A stretch of DNA of 64,000 nucleotides from Adenanthera pavonina. Taxonomy: Eukaryota > Streptophyta > Magnoliopsida > Fabales > Fabaceae. The notes beneath the pieces were generated by a model. It saw nothing but the letters and a program-made list of their open reading frames with translations, had not been told where the DNA came from and did no database searches. The position numbers and the translations under genes were made by a program. This document shows, piece by piece, positions 22,821-35,147 of this stretch. Each line of letters begins with the position of its first letter. The first letter of the stretch is position 1. The stretch is taken from contig JAIVEN010000012.1 of NCBI GenBank assembly GCA_026686845.1, positions 13,890,501 through 13,954,500 of the forward strand, given 5' to 3'.

Positions 22821-23960
22821 GCCAACCACAATATTAATGTTTCAGATTCTGAAAATCTTATTCAATATCAAATCCATTCACAGATGGATAATATAATTGC
22901 AAAAACTCTTGAATTTCAAATTTGAATTTTATTCTTTTATATGTATATATTTTTCAGCTCAAATAAATATATGTGTGTGTATTTAATGATTCACATGGTA
23001 TGGAGAATCGGACCGTTGGAAAAACTAATTTTTTTTTTGTCAATGGAAAACTAATTATTACATCTTATATCTTTGTTTTATTTTTACTTTTCTAAAATCA
23101 ATTTCCATTATTCTTGTATCAAGTGAAAGAAGAAACCACTGCATAGAATTGCCGAGCAATTATGCCTATCACAATTAATGTTTCAGATTCTGAAAATTCT
23201 TTTTCAATCTCAATTTATTAATAGTTGGGCCCCATAATTAAAATTTCACATTTATGATTTTATTTTCTTATCTATACTCCCTTCATTACTTAATACTCCC
23301 TCCGGTCTTATATATATAGAGGACCTTTTACCTTGATCCTAAATATAAGATCATTTACAATATATGAGGTGGTATTTATTATACATTTCCAAAAAATGCC
23401 CCTATTTAATGTATGTAAAGAGAAAAAGAGAGAAATTAAATAAGGGTAGTTTTAAAAAAATGTTAAAATTTTCAGAGAAATCGAGGTAGTTAATTAGTTT
23501 TAACTTCCCTTCTTAATTCATGTGATTTGGTTAAAATGGTCTTATATATAGAACCAGAGGGAGTATAATGAACAAAAAACAAAATCATACATATTAAAAA
23601 AGTAATAAACCTGTTTGAAATATAAAATAATTTAAAAAATGATTTTATTTAATGTTTATAATTTTTATATCATGTAATTAATACAAATAAATCGTATTGG
23701 AAAAATGACATCTTAATTAGGGGTACTTTAAAAAAATTATTAAATATACCAGACAAATCCTCATATTTCTTATATTTTGAAACATGAAAAATCTTTTAAT
23801 TATTTATTATATTAAGAAACAAAGAAAATATATATTAGTGATTCACATGGTATGAACAAATGGACAGAACCAGTCGATTAGATTTGGAAAACTAGTTAAC
23901 TTATCACTAATCTAGCTCAAATGATTGGCTGCTCAAAAGAGGATCAATTATGAATCATCA
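22079..23960. repeat. Three degraded copies of one sequence, interrupted by a MITE
   Basis: The word TAATGTTTCAGATTCTGAAA occurs three times (about 22292, 22834, 23177). Copy A (22079-22500) and copy B (22740-23035) share GGAAACAAAA...ATTTTAATCAA and the CTCTTGAATTTCA part. Copies A and C (23090-23275) share TTTTTGTATCAAGTGA, AAACCAC and AGTTGGGC. Tails with GATTCACATGGTATG and AAAACTAGTT stand at 22990, 23838 and 22430. Copy C is split by the MITE at 23294. No frame is shared, so this is repeated non-coding DNA. A (TG)n(TA)n microsatellite lies at 22787-22820. Confidence 0.65.
23294..23565. mobile_element. Stowaway-like MITE, well preserved
   Basis: Begins TACTCCCTCCGGTCTTATAT and ends ATATAGAACCAGAGGGAGTA, 272 bp with TA at each end. 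It is the best preserved MITE of the window. The interior matches the copy at 19471-19729 in inverse orientation. It is younger than the repeat it interrupts. Confidence 0.82.
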
Positions 23961-25883
23961 ATATATTATTAAAAAGAGAGTGGAGTGGCATTGTGTATTA
24001 GCCATGTAGTGCAGCTCCACCCCCGTGCCTTTGTGTCCTTACATTTTTTCTTATTTTTTTTTATTTAAGTGAATTTCATTTTTTTTCATATATTTTTTTT
24101 TCTTTTGTAAGTGAGGTCCATCTTTTTTCATTTTCTAGGTGAGCCCTGCGTCTTTTCTTTTCTTTTTTTCTTCTCAAAATTCAATCTTTTTTAATTCTAA
24201 AATCTATATTAATTTTAATTAATATTATTTGATTTCAATTTTTTGGGGGATATGAGAGTTAGTGATAATTTTTTTTAAATTTAATATACTTTAGAACTAA
24301 ATAAAATGTTTTCCGTGTACCTTGCATATGGGGAAAAAATCTAGTTGATCAAAGACAAAAAAGCCAATGTTTCAACTAGTCGGTTGAATTTTGGTTAATT
24401 TTTTTTTTTAATTTAAACCATGCTTGTAAATTATGATTTATGCATATCTATACCCTAAGGAACCAAAATGCATGGAAAAATGTGTGTATATATATATATA
24501 TTATAAAATTATAAATTATAAAAAAAGTATATATTTATTTTGTCATGGATTATGTTTGTTATGAAATGGGAGTATCTCCCATCAATAACAAGGGCTAATT
24601 TTCTTGGAGGTATTGAAAACAAAAGATAAACTATCCCTTCAACTAAGTCATTTTTATACATAAGAGTTAGAAATCAAATTCTCAACCATATGCTTAACGG
24701 ATAAAAACCTCTGTTACTCATGTCAACTTAAGTTAGTTTATAAGTATGTACTTTATTGATATCTTACATATCATATTTTTTTCATTTTCATTCTTAAATT
24801 ATAAAATATTTATTCACTTTTTAAAATTATATTTCTACTTCTTATCTTTACTGAATTTAATTTTTTTGTTTGAAATCAATTTTTAAATATTTTTGTTATT
24901 AATTTTCTTTGGTATTTAGAATAATTAATACATAATTAAAAATATATTCATTTTATCATGACTATTTTGACCAGTAAAGTATGAACTAGTGTCTCGGCCA
25001 TTTTAATTAATGCCCCATCTAATTTTTAATATCTTCATGGTCCATACATTTGAGCCATGGTCTGTCTTTTGTTTTCTCTATCGGTCAAATTAACATGAAA
25101 CGTTAAGCTAAGTCAAACCTCGACTCTGGCTAGTAAACACCATCAGTCCATTGAATTAATAGACAATATAACAAATTACTTGCAATAAAAATATTTTATG
25201 TTTGCACAATAAAAAATATCACTTCAAACTGTTTTATTTTTAATGGTGTTTTTTTTAGAAAGATTGAAAGTTTTATACAAATTTAAATCAATAATTTAAC
25301 ATAAAGTACATAGCAAGACCTATTATTCACAAATCAACACATCTTAGTTCTTAGACTTCATACAATCCACTGAAATTTTTTTTTTAAATGGAGATTCTTC
25401 TTCAAATATACAAAGCTGGTTCTCTCTCTCTTATTTTTAACATTAAAAGAGTTTAAACTGGCTTTTTGATATAAATACAATATATGCAAAAAATAAATAT
25501 CAATATACAATATTTTCAAAAATATTTACTCAAATGCTATAAATTTAGAGATTTTATAACAAATCGGATTCTGTTAGACTGATTTATAAATCGGTGTGAC
25601 AGATCATGTTTTTCTTTTTCTATTTTTTTCCAACTCAATGAAGTCGAATTTTGTCAGTCTGACTTCACTAAGCTTGCTGCGTCAGTCGAAAGTGACTAAT
25701 GCAGTATTAAAATTTTTTTTTCTAAAGTAAAGCTGCTCGACTGATGTAGCAACATTTAATTTTCTTTTTACTAAAGTTGCCTAATGCTGGGCAGCTTTTT
25801 TTTTTTATTTTTAATAAAACTGCATGGGGTAGCGTTGATTGACATAACGCTACCCCATACAGTGTTAAATGACACAATGCATC
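23961..25883. other. A/T-rich intergenic stretch, no gene seen
   Basis: Contains T-rich runs (24035-24180), a short TA microsatellite (24484-24501) and, at 25560-25870, lower A/T sequence with short palindromic words such as GGGGTAGCGTT...AACGCTACCCC (25826-25857). This last pair is a strong small hairpin. No coding frame is convincing. Confidence 0.5.
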
Positions 25884-26144
25884 GTTATTTTGTTTAAAAA
25901 ATAATAAACATTCCAAAGCGTAATATGATGTTTTGATTTAATTTGTAGTATTTTGGTAAAAATTTTCATATTTGTTGTATTTGGGTAATATCTTTTTATG
26001 ATTGGGCATATTAAGCGAAACACAATAATTATAAAAAGATATTACCAAATTACAAAAAATGTGAAAAATTTTACCAAAATACTACAAATTAAATCAGAAT
26101 ATCAGATTGCGAGTTGTAATGTTTATTTTTTTAAACAAAATAAC
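25884..26144. repeat. Long inverted repeat (foldback, about 120-bp arms)
   Basis: The left arm starts GTTATTTTGTTTAAAAAATA and runs to about 26002. The right arm, from about 26024 to 26144, is its inverse with scattered changes, and includes ATTTAATTTGTAGTATTTTG and AATATCTTTTTAT in both. Only about 20 bases separate the arms. No terminal duplication was clear. It could be a foldback-type MITE, or a hairpin inside the TE-like unit that carries the PMD gene to its right. Confidence 0.75.
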
Positions 26145-26619
26145 ACAAATAGTAACCCTCAATCACGATTTACATTTTTTTTAATATAAACTTCATGATT
26201 TGCATTAATTTTTTAAACATAATACAAATTGTGAAGTTGAATCATGATTTGTATTGAATTTTTTTTTTGGTCATCATGCAAATCTGAATCAACTTCACAA
26301 TTTGCATTAATTTTTTAATAATAAGTATTATAATTATAATATAAGATAAGTATTAATTAATTATTATAATTATTAAGTAATGATTATAATAATTGTTAAG
26401 AACAATAATAATAATTATTGTTAGGTAATATTAATAATTGAGTATTATAATAATTAAAAAATTACAAATAAAAAAAATTAATTTTTAAACATAAACTCTT
26501 TTGACAAATTAATTAGTAATTATTAAATTTTAATTAATGAAGCTAATTGCTTACATCAGTTAAGGATAAAAATTTTTCTTTCATAGAAAAAAGATTGTTT
26601 ACCTTATACATAATGATTT
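26145..26619. repeat. Short repeats of the TTCATGATTTGCAT type beside the PMD remnant
   Basis: Five variants of (A)ATCATGATTTGCATT or its inverse occur at 26160-26310, e.g. AACTTCATGATTTGCATTAA and TCAACTTCACAATTTGCATT. The rest is A/T-rich. They may be flanking sequence of a PMD-carrying transposon, which is an inference. Confidence 0.5.
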
Positions 26620-27598
26620 CTCGTACCACATCTTAATCTTCTTCGAATGTCGCCTCTATCTTATGGGCTTTTCATATTGAAATTCAGGTAATTTATTAGT
26701 AGTTGTAGCAGGTGGGGTATTCAGATCAAATACTGGAAACTCAATATGAGGAATCAATTGCTATGGGGCTTCATTTGATGGTCCACCAATTTCAAATGAG
26801 TAATTATTATACTCAGACTCAAAAAGTGGCGAATTCTCCAATAAAGACATTAATGAGCCGAATTGATCCAAATTAGGTGAGCTTAACTAGGACACGGATG
26901 ACAACGACATGTAATGGTATTGGGTTAAAATATCTGAAGAAGAAGTGGCTTCGGGATTTTGTTCCTCTTCATCTCTCACTACATCTTGATTTTGTTCCTT
27001 TTCTTCTTTAGTTGCTACTGGTGGTTGCGTTGACAAATGGCCACCACGTCACTTACTTGGTCTACTCTGGGCATTCACTGGACATGGTAGTTCAACTGCA
27101 AATGGAGCAGGCTGAGAGACCATGTTGTAGTGTTGTTCTTTTAACGCAATTCTAAGGTCTACTCTGGGTAATCACTGGACATGGTAGTTCAACTACAAGT
27201 GGAGCAGGCTGAGGAACCATGTTATAGTGTTGTTCTCTTAATGTCATTCTAATGTTGTGTTGGTCCTGTATAACCCTTTGTTGATATTCTATAATTGGCA
27301 TTAGTAAAGGGTGTTGAATACTTGATTAAATCAATTCATTAGCTATATCAACCTAAAATCAACAATAAGATAGTATTAGGTAATGACATTATTCATATAA
27401 AGCAAAATCAATACAATGATTTTAGATAATTACCACAAAATCGGTTACAGTACTAGCTGGGTGGATCCATCATCAAGTGTGCCTCCAATACCATTGCATG
27501 TACTTAGATATCCGATCTAATGCCTCATGTGCCATAGATGATTCAACAATAGCATTATGCCACCCCAAACCATAATTGAATATACTCCATGTGTTTTT
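26620..27598 (-). pseudogene. Plant mobile domain (PMD / MAIN-like) gene remnant, downstream part
   Basis: Minus-strand continuation of the coding remnant at 63715-64000, split from it by E6. It opens with WSIFNYGLGWHNAIVESSMA and ISKYMQWYWRHT, the part where PMD proteins have a WY...T helix, then two stops and IHPASTVTDFV. A likely intron follows at 27353-27433 (GTAATT...TTTTAG, 81 bp), then HPLLMPIIEYQQRVIQDQHN and a glutamine-rich end. Many stops and a 97-bp tandem duplication (27059-27252, not a multiple of three) break the frame. PMD genes occur in plant transposons and as host genes (MAIN, MAIL family, long-form PP7-like); the repeats around this one suggest a transposon source. Confidence 0.65.
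27059..27252. repeat. 97-bp tandem duplication inside the PMD remnant
   Basis: Units 27059-27155 and 27156-27252 both begin GGTCTACTCTGGG and end ATTCTAA, with a few differences. The length is not divisible by three, so one copy is out of frame; the duplication post-dates loss of function or caused it. Confidence 0.85.
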
Positions 27599-29108
27599 TG
27601 TTAGGAATGCTGGAGTCTTAAGAGGGGGGTGAATTGGGAAGTACAAAATTTTTCTGTAGAAATGAAGTATAATAGTGAAAGTAAAAATTTGTAGAAAAAT
27701 AAAGTATAATAAATATGAATGTAAAAGAGATGAGGGAAGTAAGAAACTCAAAGATTTATCCTAGTTCGATCCAATTCATTTGACTTACGTCCATTTCTCA
27801 AGCCATCACTTGAGATTTTCCACTATCTGCAAGGATTCAGTGAGCCCCTTGCAATGCCACAGTATAATCCAAGTGCTCTATCATAAGATCATGAAAATCT
27901 CATTTAATAGTCTTACAGGTGTTTCCCTAAATCCCTTTGTAATTTTCTTTACAAAGAATATTTCTTTCAGATGAAGAAAATATTTTATACATATATGAAT
28001 ACTCCCTAGAATAGGATAGATATGAAGGTTATAGCACAATAAATGCAGTGAGTGGGTGAAAAGTTTTGTTTAATAAATTCAGCAGAGTTCTGGCAAAGAT
28101 AGACTTGATTTTGTTATCCATAACTTTAAATGAAGTTCGATTAATAGATTTGTGACTTAACTAGTTATTAGACACTAGTTCTAGTTGTTAAAAACTTTAA
28201 CCAACAGTTATTCTGTAGAAATAGTCATTCACCAACTGCATTTAATGTATCTGACATGCCAAAATTTGAATTTTTGGGTGCAACAGATGAATTTCGCAAA
28301 GACAGAAGGTTAGGATTTCAATGTTAAACTTCAACATTCATCTGTTCAAATGTGACATTCGAATTTTGAGTTTGTCAAAAATATCCCATGTTAGAACATA
28401 TGAATTTTCATATTGAAAGTTTATCTGTTGTGGTTGAACATTTTGTTTCACATTTTCACAGTGCACTCGAAATTCAAATTTCACAAGCTGAAATTCGTCT
28501 GTCAGAGACATGTTCAATGTAACACAAAAGTTCTTTTATGTGAAATTTGAATGTTGAACCACAAAGTTCCTCTGTCAGAGACATGCTCTAACGAGACTCA
28601 TAAGTTTTTATTTCAAAATTTGCACTTTGAAGTCCAAAATTCGTCCATCACAGAAGGTGACTCTAAACTCTCTTTGAATTTTACTAACATTCAAATTTTG
28701 ACTAAATTTTATACGAACTTTGTTCACTTTCAACCACAATGTTTAGCCAAAAATTCAAATTTTAGAATTAAAATTTGTCTGTCAGAGATAAAACCTCTGT
28801 ATCTTCAAATTTCGCTAAGTAAAATTTGAATTTTACACAAAATATACATGAGTCAAAAACAAAATTTGTCCGTTAGTTAGTATTTTTCAATTTTAACCTA
28901 TGCTAACATAAGATAACTATGAAATTACTCATTTAAGTACTGTGGTTAGAATCAAAGCTTTTTACCCAGTGTACATAGTGAGAAATCCTAACAATTAAAT
29001 CTTTACTTGTTCTTCATTGGATTTTTTCACTTTGTATTTTCATACTCATTTGATATTCTCCTTTCTAAGCTCTAGTTGTTTGGAATCATCAAAACTTCTG
29101 ATTCAATA
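27599..29108 (-). repeat. 3' LTR of E6 (1510 bp)
   Basis: Starts TGTTAGGAATGCTGGAG and ends TCTGATTCAATA. It pairs with 62215-63714; the two differ at many sites, clearly more than the E8 pair. The TTCGAA/TTCGTCTGT array is present but eroded (28250-28880). On the element strand the first bases are TA instead of the canonical TG. Confidence 0.85.
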
Positions 29109-29123
29109 TTCTCCCATTTTTTG
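29109..29123 (-). other. Polypurine tract of E6
   Basis: CAAAAAATGGGAGAA on the minus strand, abutting the 3' LTR. The E8 tract is CAAAAAGGGGGAGAA, so this copy has one change in the core. Confidence 0.8.
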
Positions 29124-29437
29124 ATGATGACAAAACAATTTACAAACTAGATTAGTACTTGTATTTGCTTCCAAGAGCTCCCTTTCAACATATGCATTAA
29201 AATTCAAATATAAATATAGCACATGTATCAGGGTTGAAAAAGTAGAAGAATAGAAAAGGAAATGTGGAAACAAGTTTCATTGATTCATTGATGCACATAT
29301 GTTCAGCATAGATGTTCAACCAAATTAAAAAACAAGTACAAAGATCATATAAGAGAAATACATCACAATGAAATACAAAATCCTACAAAGTCCTAAGAGG
29401 TCCTAAAAAGATCTAAGCTCTAAGGTTCTGCAGCTTC

Positions 29438-31589
29438 TCATTCCTTTATAGCCTTGAGCTTAATCCTCTTGCCATAAGTTTTTCCTGATTGACCAATAGT
29501 TTTGGATTGTCCAGTTTCGGTTTGTCCAGCTGGAGCTTCTCCAGTTTATTCAACTTCCTTCTTCCTTTTTTTTGGCATCATCAAGAGCAGGAGTAGTGAT
29601 AGAGGGAGAAGGTATCTGGTCTGTAGGAATGACCTGAAGATGGATTGGTATAAATGGCACTGAGGGAGGGATTTGAGGAAGTTTATCATTAGACACAGAA
29701 TTTAATTCTTGAACCTCTCTTCGAATGTTGACAAGCCTGGCCCATTATTCTATTAAGAGTCTGTAAGCAGAAGATGGAGGTTGAGGAGCTGGTGGAGGGA
29801 ACATCTCTTCAAGGCTTTGCTTTTGAGCTTGCACTACAACATTATGTGTAATAGTAGCAAAGTCAATATAAGGCACGATGCCCTTTTCCTCATTGAGAGC
29901 AACTTGAATGATTGGTGCTGTGGTAAAATCTGCAACAAACTTCTCCATTTGCTCAGTCTCTTGTGATGACATAATTGAGTCTTGAGCTTCCTCTATCATT
30001 GGCTTATGAGAGCCTTCTGCTTGAGTGGTTTCTTCCTTCATAGCATAGTCTAAAGATGGACCAGGACTAGTTCTATTACTTGAGGCCTGGGGAGTGACAG
30101 CAGCAACAATAGTAGTAGCATCAAGAGAGCCTATTTCAAAAGGACTTCGAATTTATGGAGAGATAGATTTGAGGGGTTTAGAGGTACCAGTCTGAGGTGG
30201 TGCTGATGTGGTTGGAAGAGAATTTCTAATATCATCATAGGTATTGGCAATCTCCTTAAGATTCTTGGCCAAGTTAGATATTTGAGTTTGCAGGAGTGCA
30301 AATTTAACATTATGTTCCTCTCTAATACTGAGCATCATCTTTGATAGGCAATCATAAAGTTTAAGTATGGTATTAGGGGTAGCCATAGTGGTTGGAATGG
30401 AAGGTTTAGGTTGCTGGGTAGGCTGAGGTTGGGTCGGTTATGGTTTAGGTTGGATGGTTGGGGCAGCCTCAGAGGTAGCCTCTTACTTTTGTGACTCTCC
30501 CCCATTGTAAAATAGATCCTCAGATTTACTAGTCTCCTTCCTAATCTATCTACCCTCTCTTATTTCTATCCCCATCCTCATTAGTTCTTTTTCTTTAAAT
30601 TCCTCCGTAGGCTTTCCCTTGCCTTTCTCCAAGTGTTGTATCTTGGTAAATTTGAGGAGTTTGGTGATGATGAAAGCATAGGGTAGAGTGGAGTCTTGTC
30701 GCTGGTCTCTAACCTTGATCATTCTCTAAAAAATTATGTGACCTAGGTTGAGCTCCTTTCTTTGAATTAAAGTTGTCATTACATGAGCTTCAACCCTAAT
30801 GATTAGATTGAAGCTTCCTCTCTTGTTGAAAATGATCCTAGATAGTATATAGTGTAGGACTCTTACTTGAATGCTAAGGTCAGAAGGCTTTACAATTTTC
30901 AGTGAAGGCCTATTCACCTATCTTCTGAATAGTGCATCCATGATTTTGCTCTCTTTACAATTCAAATATTCCCCTCCTTCTTCATCTACATCATCATCCT
31001 CATCCATGTACTTGATGGTGGAGATATCAATTTTAAATCCATCTTGTCTAGGAATCTCTAAAATCTCATTAAGATTTTCATTTGTCAGCCACAGATTCCT
31101 AGACCTAAGAGTTACTTGGTACTTCTTCTTCTTGTCATTTTACTTTAATGAAGCATACCAAGTCTTGATTACTTCATCATCGTATCTTTCTTTAATCTCC
31201 AGAAGATTCTTGTAATTTTCCATCCAGAACCCAGCATCAAAATTGTTTGAAACCAGAAATTGCTCCAAATTAGTGCAATGAGGAGTTTTTACCTTCTTTA
31301 CAGTAAACTTTGTGGTAAATTCCTTCAAGATTTGTTCAGAGCTGTAGAGAGGCTCTGTGGTCATCTGGAGTTCCTCAGACTCTGTGCAAGATGCAGAAGC
31401 AGCAGCCGTAGCCGTAGGTTTCTTTGATTTTGGCTTGTATGGTGTTTTCTGCATTTTTGATGGTGTTCCCTTGCTGGATTCAACTTTTCTTTTCTGGGTA
31501 TCTTCTTCCTTTGAAGCATATTGAGACTTGGTGGTACGTTTGGGCTTAATATATTCTTTCCCAACATTGGAATTCTTTACTTTGACCAT
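29438..31589 (-). pseudogene. Extra 3' reading frame of E6 (homologue of 39494-41671)
   Basis: Starts at an ATG at 31589 (MVKVKNSNVGKEYIKPKRTT). It aligns to the E8 frame from start to end: a basic and serine-rich N-terminus; LEQFLVSNNFDAGFW and DDEVIKTWYASLK; then PSDLSIQVRVLHYILSRIIF, FNLIIRVEAHVMT and LNLGHII; then a coiled-coil-like KLYDCLSKMMLSIREEHNVK; then a proline/glutamine-rich tail and a basic end (GKTYGKRIKLK). Several stops and frameshifts interrupt it. The equivalent of the E8 stop lies near 30545 within a region of other damage. Its survival in a diverged copy shows that the frame is a regular part of this family. Confidence 0.8.
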
Positions 31590-32593
31590 TTTCGTGCAAA
31601 ATTTGTGTTGAGAGATGTTCTAAAGATGTTTATAAGGTTTGGTTTGGAGTTTGATTAGTGTAAAATGAAGTTTAACCAAAGGAATTTGAGAATGGTTGAG
31701 AGAGAAGAGGAATAACTCTGGCTGAAATACAAATAAGGTTGTGTTTGTTCAGAACGTGAACCTTTGAATTTTCTTTTGTAACCATTCGACAGACGGATTT
31801 TGGTGGTCAAAATTTGAATTTCGGTCAGTTACTTTGCCTATATAACATAGAGAAATTGTCTTGATAGACTAATTTTCAACTTTGAAGTTCGTCTGTTAGA
31901 GACTTATCATATAAAGGATACCTTCAACAGTCAAATGTTAGTTTTGAAATTTGACTATCAAAGACGTATCATCAACATATGTTTCAACAGACGAACTTTA
32001 TGTCCTCAAAGTTTGAATTTCGAAGTCTTCTACTGAAGACATGTAAACACAAGAGGTCCAACAGATGAATGTTGGGATTCATAGTTTGTATTTTGAGACT
32101 TTATAAAGAAATGTCTAAAATTAGAATATTGAATTATCAAAACTTGAATGTTGTCCACACAGACAAAGCAAACACATATACCTATATTCAAAATTTGAAT
32201 TTCAATTAATCAATAAACAAATTTCGAGTAGATTGAAACACTGGTATAGCATGTGAAGCATTGAAATACGACTGTTAAAGCTTGAAGTTCAAATTTTAAC
32301 CATGCAAAGTTATTTACTAAGTTGGAGAGAGCATGGAAATTCACCTATTAGTAGTCAAAATGAGAATTTTTGCAAGATTGAACTTACAGATAGACGCTGA
32401 ACATTCGAATTTCCATATTTTTTCAGCAGATATTGTTTGAGTAAGTATGAGATATTCCATTATATTGGTTTCTTTATCATATAAACTCATAAGGAGCACC
32501 TGTAATACACTTTAAACATATTCCGATGCTTAAGTTAGTGTATGACTTAACAAATTAACTTTAGACACTAAACAGATTTAGATAGATACTTGC
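31590..32593 (-). other. Spacer between RNase H and the 3' frame in E6
   Basis: About 1 kb without a frame. It carries eroded CAGACGAA / TTCGAA-type motifs (31790, 31990, 32060, 32410), as does the spacer of E8 at 41672-42669. Confidence 0.7.
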
Positions 32594-35147
32594 TTACAGT
32601 TTATTGGGATTTACCATTCCCAATTCTCTTCTGATTTTACAATATCTATCTTCTAAAAGTAGTTTGGTCAAAATGTCTGCAAGATGATCTTCTGTAGGGA
32701 CAAATTCTAGTATATGTCTCTTTTCAGAATATGATCCTTTATGAAATAGTGTTTGATCTCAATGTGATTTGTCCTTGAATGCATCACTGGATTCTTTGTG
32801 ATATTGATGGTACTTTGATTGTCACATCTTATTGAACCATGAGACAAGGGATCCTCCAAGAAATTGACAAGTATCATTTGTGCTTTTTCTATCGATCTTA
32901 GTTTTGGCAAAGTCAGTATCAATATAACCAACAAGCTTTACTCCATTGCCCTTTGAATACTAGAGTCCCATCTGTGATGTTTCAAGTAGATATCTGAATA
33001 TTCTTTTTACAACTATTGCATGAGACTTCTTGAGATATGATTGGAACCTTGCACACATGTAGACACTGAACATAATGTTAAGTCTACTAGCTGTTACGTA
33101 CAGTAGGAAACCAATCATTCTTCTGTATTGAGTTATGTCAAATGATTTTCCTCTTTCGTCCACAGCAAGCTTTGTAGCACTAGCCATTGGAGTTCCCATT
33201 GATTTAGCGTTCTCCATCCCAAATTTCTTTAGCAACTCTTTTAAGTATTTTGATTGGCTTAGGAAGATCCCATCTTCACATTGTTTGATTTGCAATTCAA
33301 GGAAAAAGTTGAGTTCACCCATCATTAACATCTCGAATTCACTCTGTATTAACTTAGAAAAATTCTTACATAAAGATTCATTAGTAGCACCAAATATAAT
33401 ATCATCAACATAAATCTAAACAACAAGTAAATTTTTGTTTTTCTGTTTATTAAAAAGAGTTGTATCAACTTTGCCACTATTGAACCATTTTTCAATTAGG
33501 AAGTTACTTAAATTTTCATACTATGCTCTAGAGCTTGTTTTAATCTATAAAGAGCTTTCTTTAGTTTATATACATAATTGAGTTTAGTTAAGCCCTTCAA
33601 AATCTAGAGGTTGGTCAATATAAACATTTTCTATGATATGACCATTTAGAAAAACACTTTTTACATCCATTTGATATAGTTTAATATTTTTTATACAAGC
33701 ATAGGCTAAGAGAATTCTTATTGCTTCTAATCTTGCAACTGAAGCAAAAGTTTCCTTATAATCGATACCTTTTTTTTATTATATCCTTTAGCTATTAGTA
33801 TAGCTTTATTTTTTATTATTGTTCCAGATTCATCAAGTTTGTTTCTAAACATCCATTTAACTGCAATGGTAGGATGATTATCAGGCCTAGGCACTAAGTC
33901 CCATACTTGATTCCTTTCAAACTGATTTAGTTTTTGTTGCATAGCTACTATCCAGTACTCATCACTTAATGCTCCTTCAATACAATTGGGTTTAATTTGA
34001 GAAATGAATGCACAATGATTTATTTAATCTCTAAGTTTTCTTCTTGTTTTAACATTCTCTTAAACTTCCCAAATCACTTGATCAATATGATGACTACTTT
34101 GATATTTTCAATCTCTAGGTAGTTCTTAAGAAATTTCTTCATTAACTTCATGTTCAGTATCTTTCTCTTGAATATTTTCCTTTACAGCAGTAGCTTCTAA
34201 TATTTTTGGAGGTTCAATTTTATTTTATCTTCTTTAGAGAGGTTTAATTTTCTAAAGCTAGATATCGGCTTATCCTCATCTAAGTCGGGTTTAGATAGAG
34301 TCTCATTTTCAATAAACACTATATGTGCCAACTCTTCTATGGTTTTGGTTCTTTTGTTAAATACTCTATATGCTTTGCTCCTACTTGAATAACCAAGAAA
34401 TATATCTTCAGTTGACTTAGTATCAAACTTACCTAGATTTTCTTTTTCATTGTTGTAAATGAGGTACTTGCATCGAAATACATGCAGGTGTGAAAGATTT
34501 GGCTTCCTTCTTTTGTAGAACTCATAAGGTGTTTTCCCCAACATTAGTATGATATATGATCTATTGATGATGTAGTTGGTTGTGTTCACTGCATCAGCCC
34601 AGAAGTATTGAGGAAGTTCTTTCGCATTCAACATTGCCCTTGCCATTTCTCCCAAAGTTCTATTCTTTCTCTCCACCACGCCATTTTGCTGAGGTGTTTT
34701 TGGAGCTGAGAAATTGTGATCAATTCCATGCCCTTCATAGTACTGCAAGAAGCTTGAGTTTTCAAATTCTCTTCCATGATTAGGCCTGATAGACACAATA
34801 GAAATACCGTTCTCATTTTTCACTTTCTTAGCTAAGGTTACAAATGCATCAAATGTCTCAACTTTGGAGGAAAGAAATAAAGTCCAAGTAAATCTAGAAT
34901 AATAATCTACAATTACTAACACATACATATTTTCACTAATACTTTTCCCTCTAGATGGACTTATCAAATCCATATGTAGTAGTTAGAGTGGTCTAGATGT
35001 GGAGATGACATTTTTGGATTTGAAAGAGGACTTAATTTGTTTTCCTTTAAGACAAGCATCACATTCTCTGTTCTTTTCAAAAGAAATCTTAGGCAAACCA
35101 ATAACTAACTTATTTTTAATTAACTCATTTAGTTGGTTCATGTTAAC
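32594..35147 (-). pseudogene. pol: Broken integrase, RT and RNase H of E6
   Basis: Starts in the GAG-pre-integrase domain right at the E7 insertion (NMNQLNELIKNK, ECDACLKGKQ with two of the zinc ligands). Integrase 34973-34197 keeps HMDLISP and NGVVERKNRT but the middle catalytic aspartate is asparagine (RPNHGREF). After LRD a TAA (34026-34028) and a frameshift lead into RT (QFERNQVWDLVPRPDNHPT, 33942-33727). The YVDD segment survives near 33400-33420 in broken frames. RT C-terminus and RNase H are at 33331-32594 (MGELNFFLELQI, CDNQSTINITKN), ending ELGMVNPNKL. Inactive. Confidence 0.85.

Noticed and set aside
22684..22896. 70-codon frame with a run of YIYIYIY
   Set aside because: It reads through a TG/TA microsatellite.
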